Positions 5,109 through 5,305 of a stretch of DNA of 5,305 nucleotides are shown piece after piece. The stretch is taken from positions 1 through 5,305 of the forward strand of contig JAOUKW010000296.1 in NCBI GenBank assembly GCA_029882335.1. Direction: 5' to 3'. A program made the translations under genes and the position numbers. The DNA is from Candidatus Heimdallarchaeota archaeon (GTDB lineage: Archaea > Asgardarchaeota > Heimdallarchaeia > Heimdallarchaeales > Kariarchaeaceae). The notes under the pieces are model-generated. The model did not search any database. It was not told the DNA's origin and worked only from the letters and a program-made list of their open reading frames with translations. Positions within the stretch are counted from its first letter, which is position 1; every line of letters begins with the position of its first letter.

Positions 5109-5114
5109 TTTTTT
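5109..5114 (+). terminator. Probable U-tract terminator after the PPOX gene
   Basis: TTTTTT lies 30 bases after the stop codon and just after two tandem copies of an 11-base unit, AATGAACAATA (5087-5107). A U-tract here would separate the PPOX transcript from the next gene, which has its own promoter. Confidence 0.35.
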
Positions 5115-5155
5115 GCCATTCAAAAGACCTTCTACTATACAAGCCATTCAGTAAA

Positions 5156-5163
5156 TTTATATA
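5156..5163 (+). promoter_or_regulatory. TATA box of the gene at the right edge
   Basis: TTTATATA starts 29 bases before the ATG at 5185, the same box at the same spacing as that of the 2850 gene. It implies a leaderless mRNA and supports the ATG chosen. Confidence 0.58.
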
Positions 5164-5184
5164 TTGTCAATAAATTAGTATAAT

Positions 5185-5305
5185 ATGTTTATCAAATTAA
5201 CAAATGATGAAACTGACAAGGTAAAAAATATTATAGAAACATTGGATCAAGCATTTGAAAATTGGTTTAATGGAATTAGTGATATCAATGAATTTAGCAG
5301 TATTT
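5185..5305 (+). CDS. Start of a protein-coding gene, cut by the window edge
   Basis: Forty codons are open from the ATG to the end of the window, starting MFIKLTNDETDKVKNIIETL and rich in acidic, Asn and Ile residues. The visible part looks soluble and mostly helical (an amphipathic helix at about residues 8-30), with no signal peptide or membrane segment. It is too short to assign to a family. The TATA box 29 bases upstream and the lack of any nearby in-frame alternative support this start. Confidence 0.65.
   Translation, partial: MFIKLTNDETDKVKNIIETLDQAFENWFNGISDINEFSSI

Overview
The window is very AT-rich (roughly 70% A+T by eye) and looks archaeal. Three lines of evidence support this. 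Two genes have a TTTATATA box starting exactly 29 bases before the ATG, the geometry expected for archaeal TATA-driven, leaderless mRNAs. The internal gene of the one clear operon instead has a GAGGTGA Shine-Dalgarno sequence. One product belongs to the PPOX/split-barrel F420-type oxidoreductase group common in archaea and actinobacteria. Low GC, long intergenic spaces and many family-less membrane proteins would fit an Asgard-type or similar uncultivated archaeon, but nothing here fixes the lineage.

Layout. Bases 1-438 hold three head-to-tail copies of a 146-bp non-coding repeat, each with a perfect CGACTG-T-CAGTCG palindrome. A decayed fourth copy follows. Bases about 490-727 are intergenic and contain an 11-bp perfect inverted repeat. 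At 728-1153 is a PaaI/hotdog thioesterase (+). It converges, with 4 bases between stop codons, on a 293-residue two-helix membrane protein of unknown function (1158-2039, -). Bases 2040-2849 carry no intact gene. Part of this stretch (about 2247-2771) reads like a decayed gene broken by one in-frame stop and two frame changes, with a 19-bp tandem duplication at the stop.

Bases 2850-3988 are a two-gene operon. The first gene encodes a secreted-type, single-anchor surface protein; the second encodes a two-helix membrane protein with a beta-rich cytoplasmic C-terminal domain. The two genes overlap by 13 bases. A T-rich terminator follows. Bases 3989-4710 are a long intergenic region with a compact cluster of repeats (4221-4341): two 43-bp tandem units and repeated CATATGAATC / TATGAATCATA palindromes. 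It also holds several short hairpins and an 11-bp inverted repeat around a second palindrome. At 4711-5079 is the PPOX-family protein, and at 5185 a new gene starts and runs off the window.

The two enzymes are probably independent metabolic genes, each with its own promoter; the only clear functional unit is the membrane-protein operon. No complete new defence or mobile system is visible. The most unusual content is the two non-coding repeat arrays and the uncharacterised membrane-protein pair.
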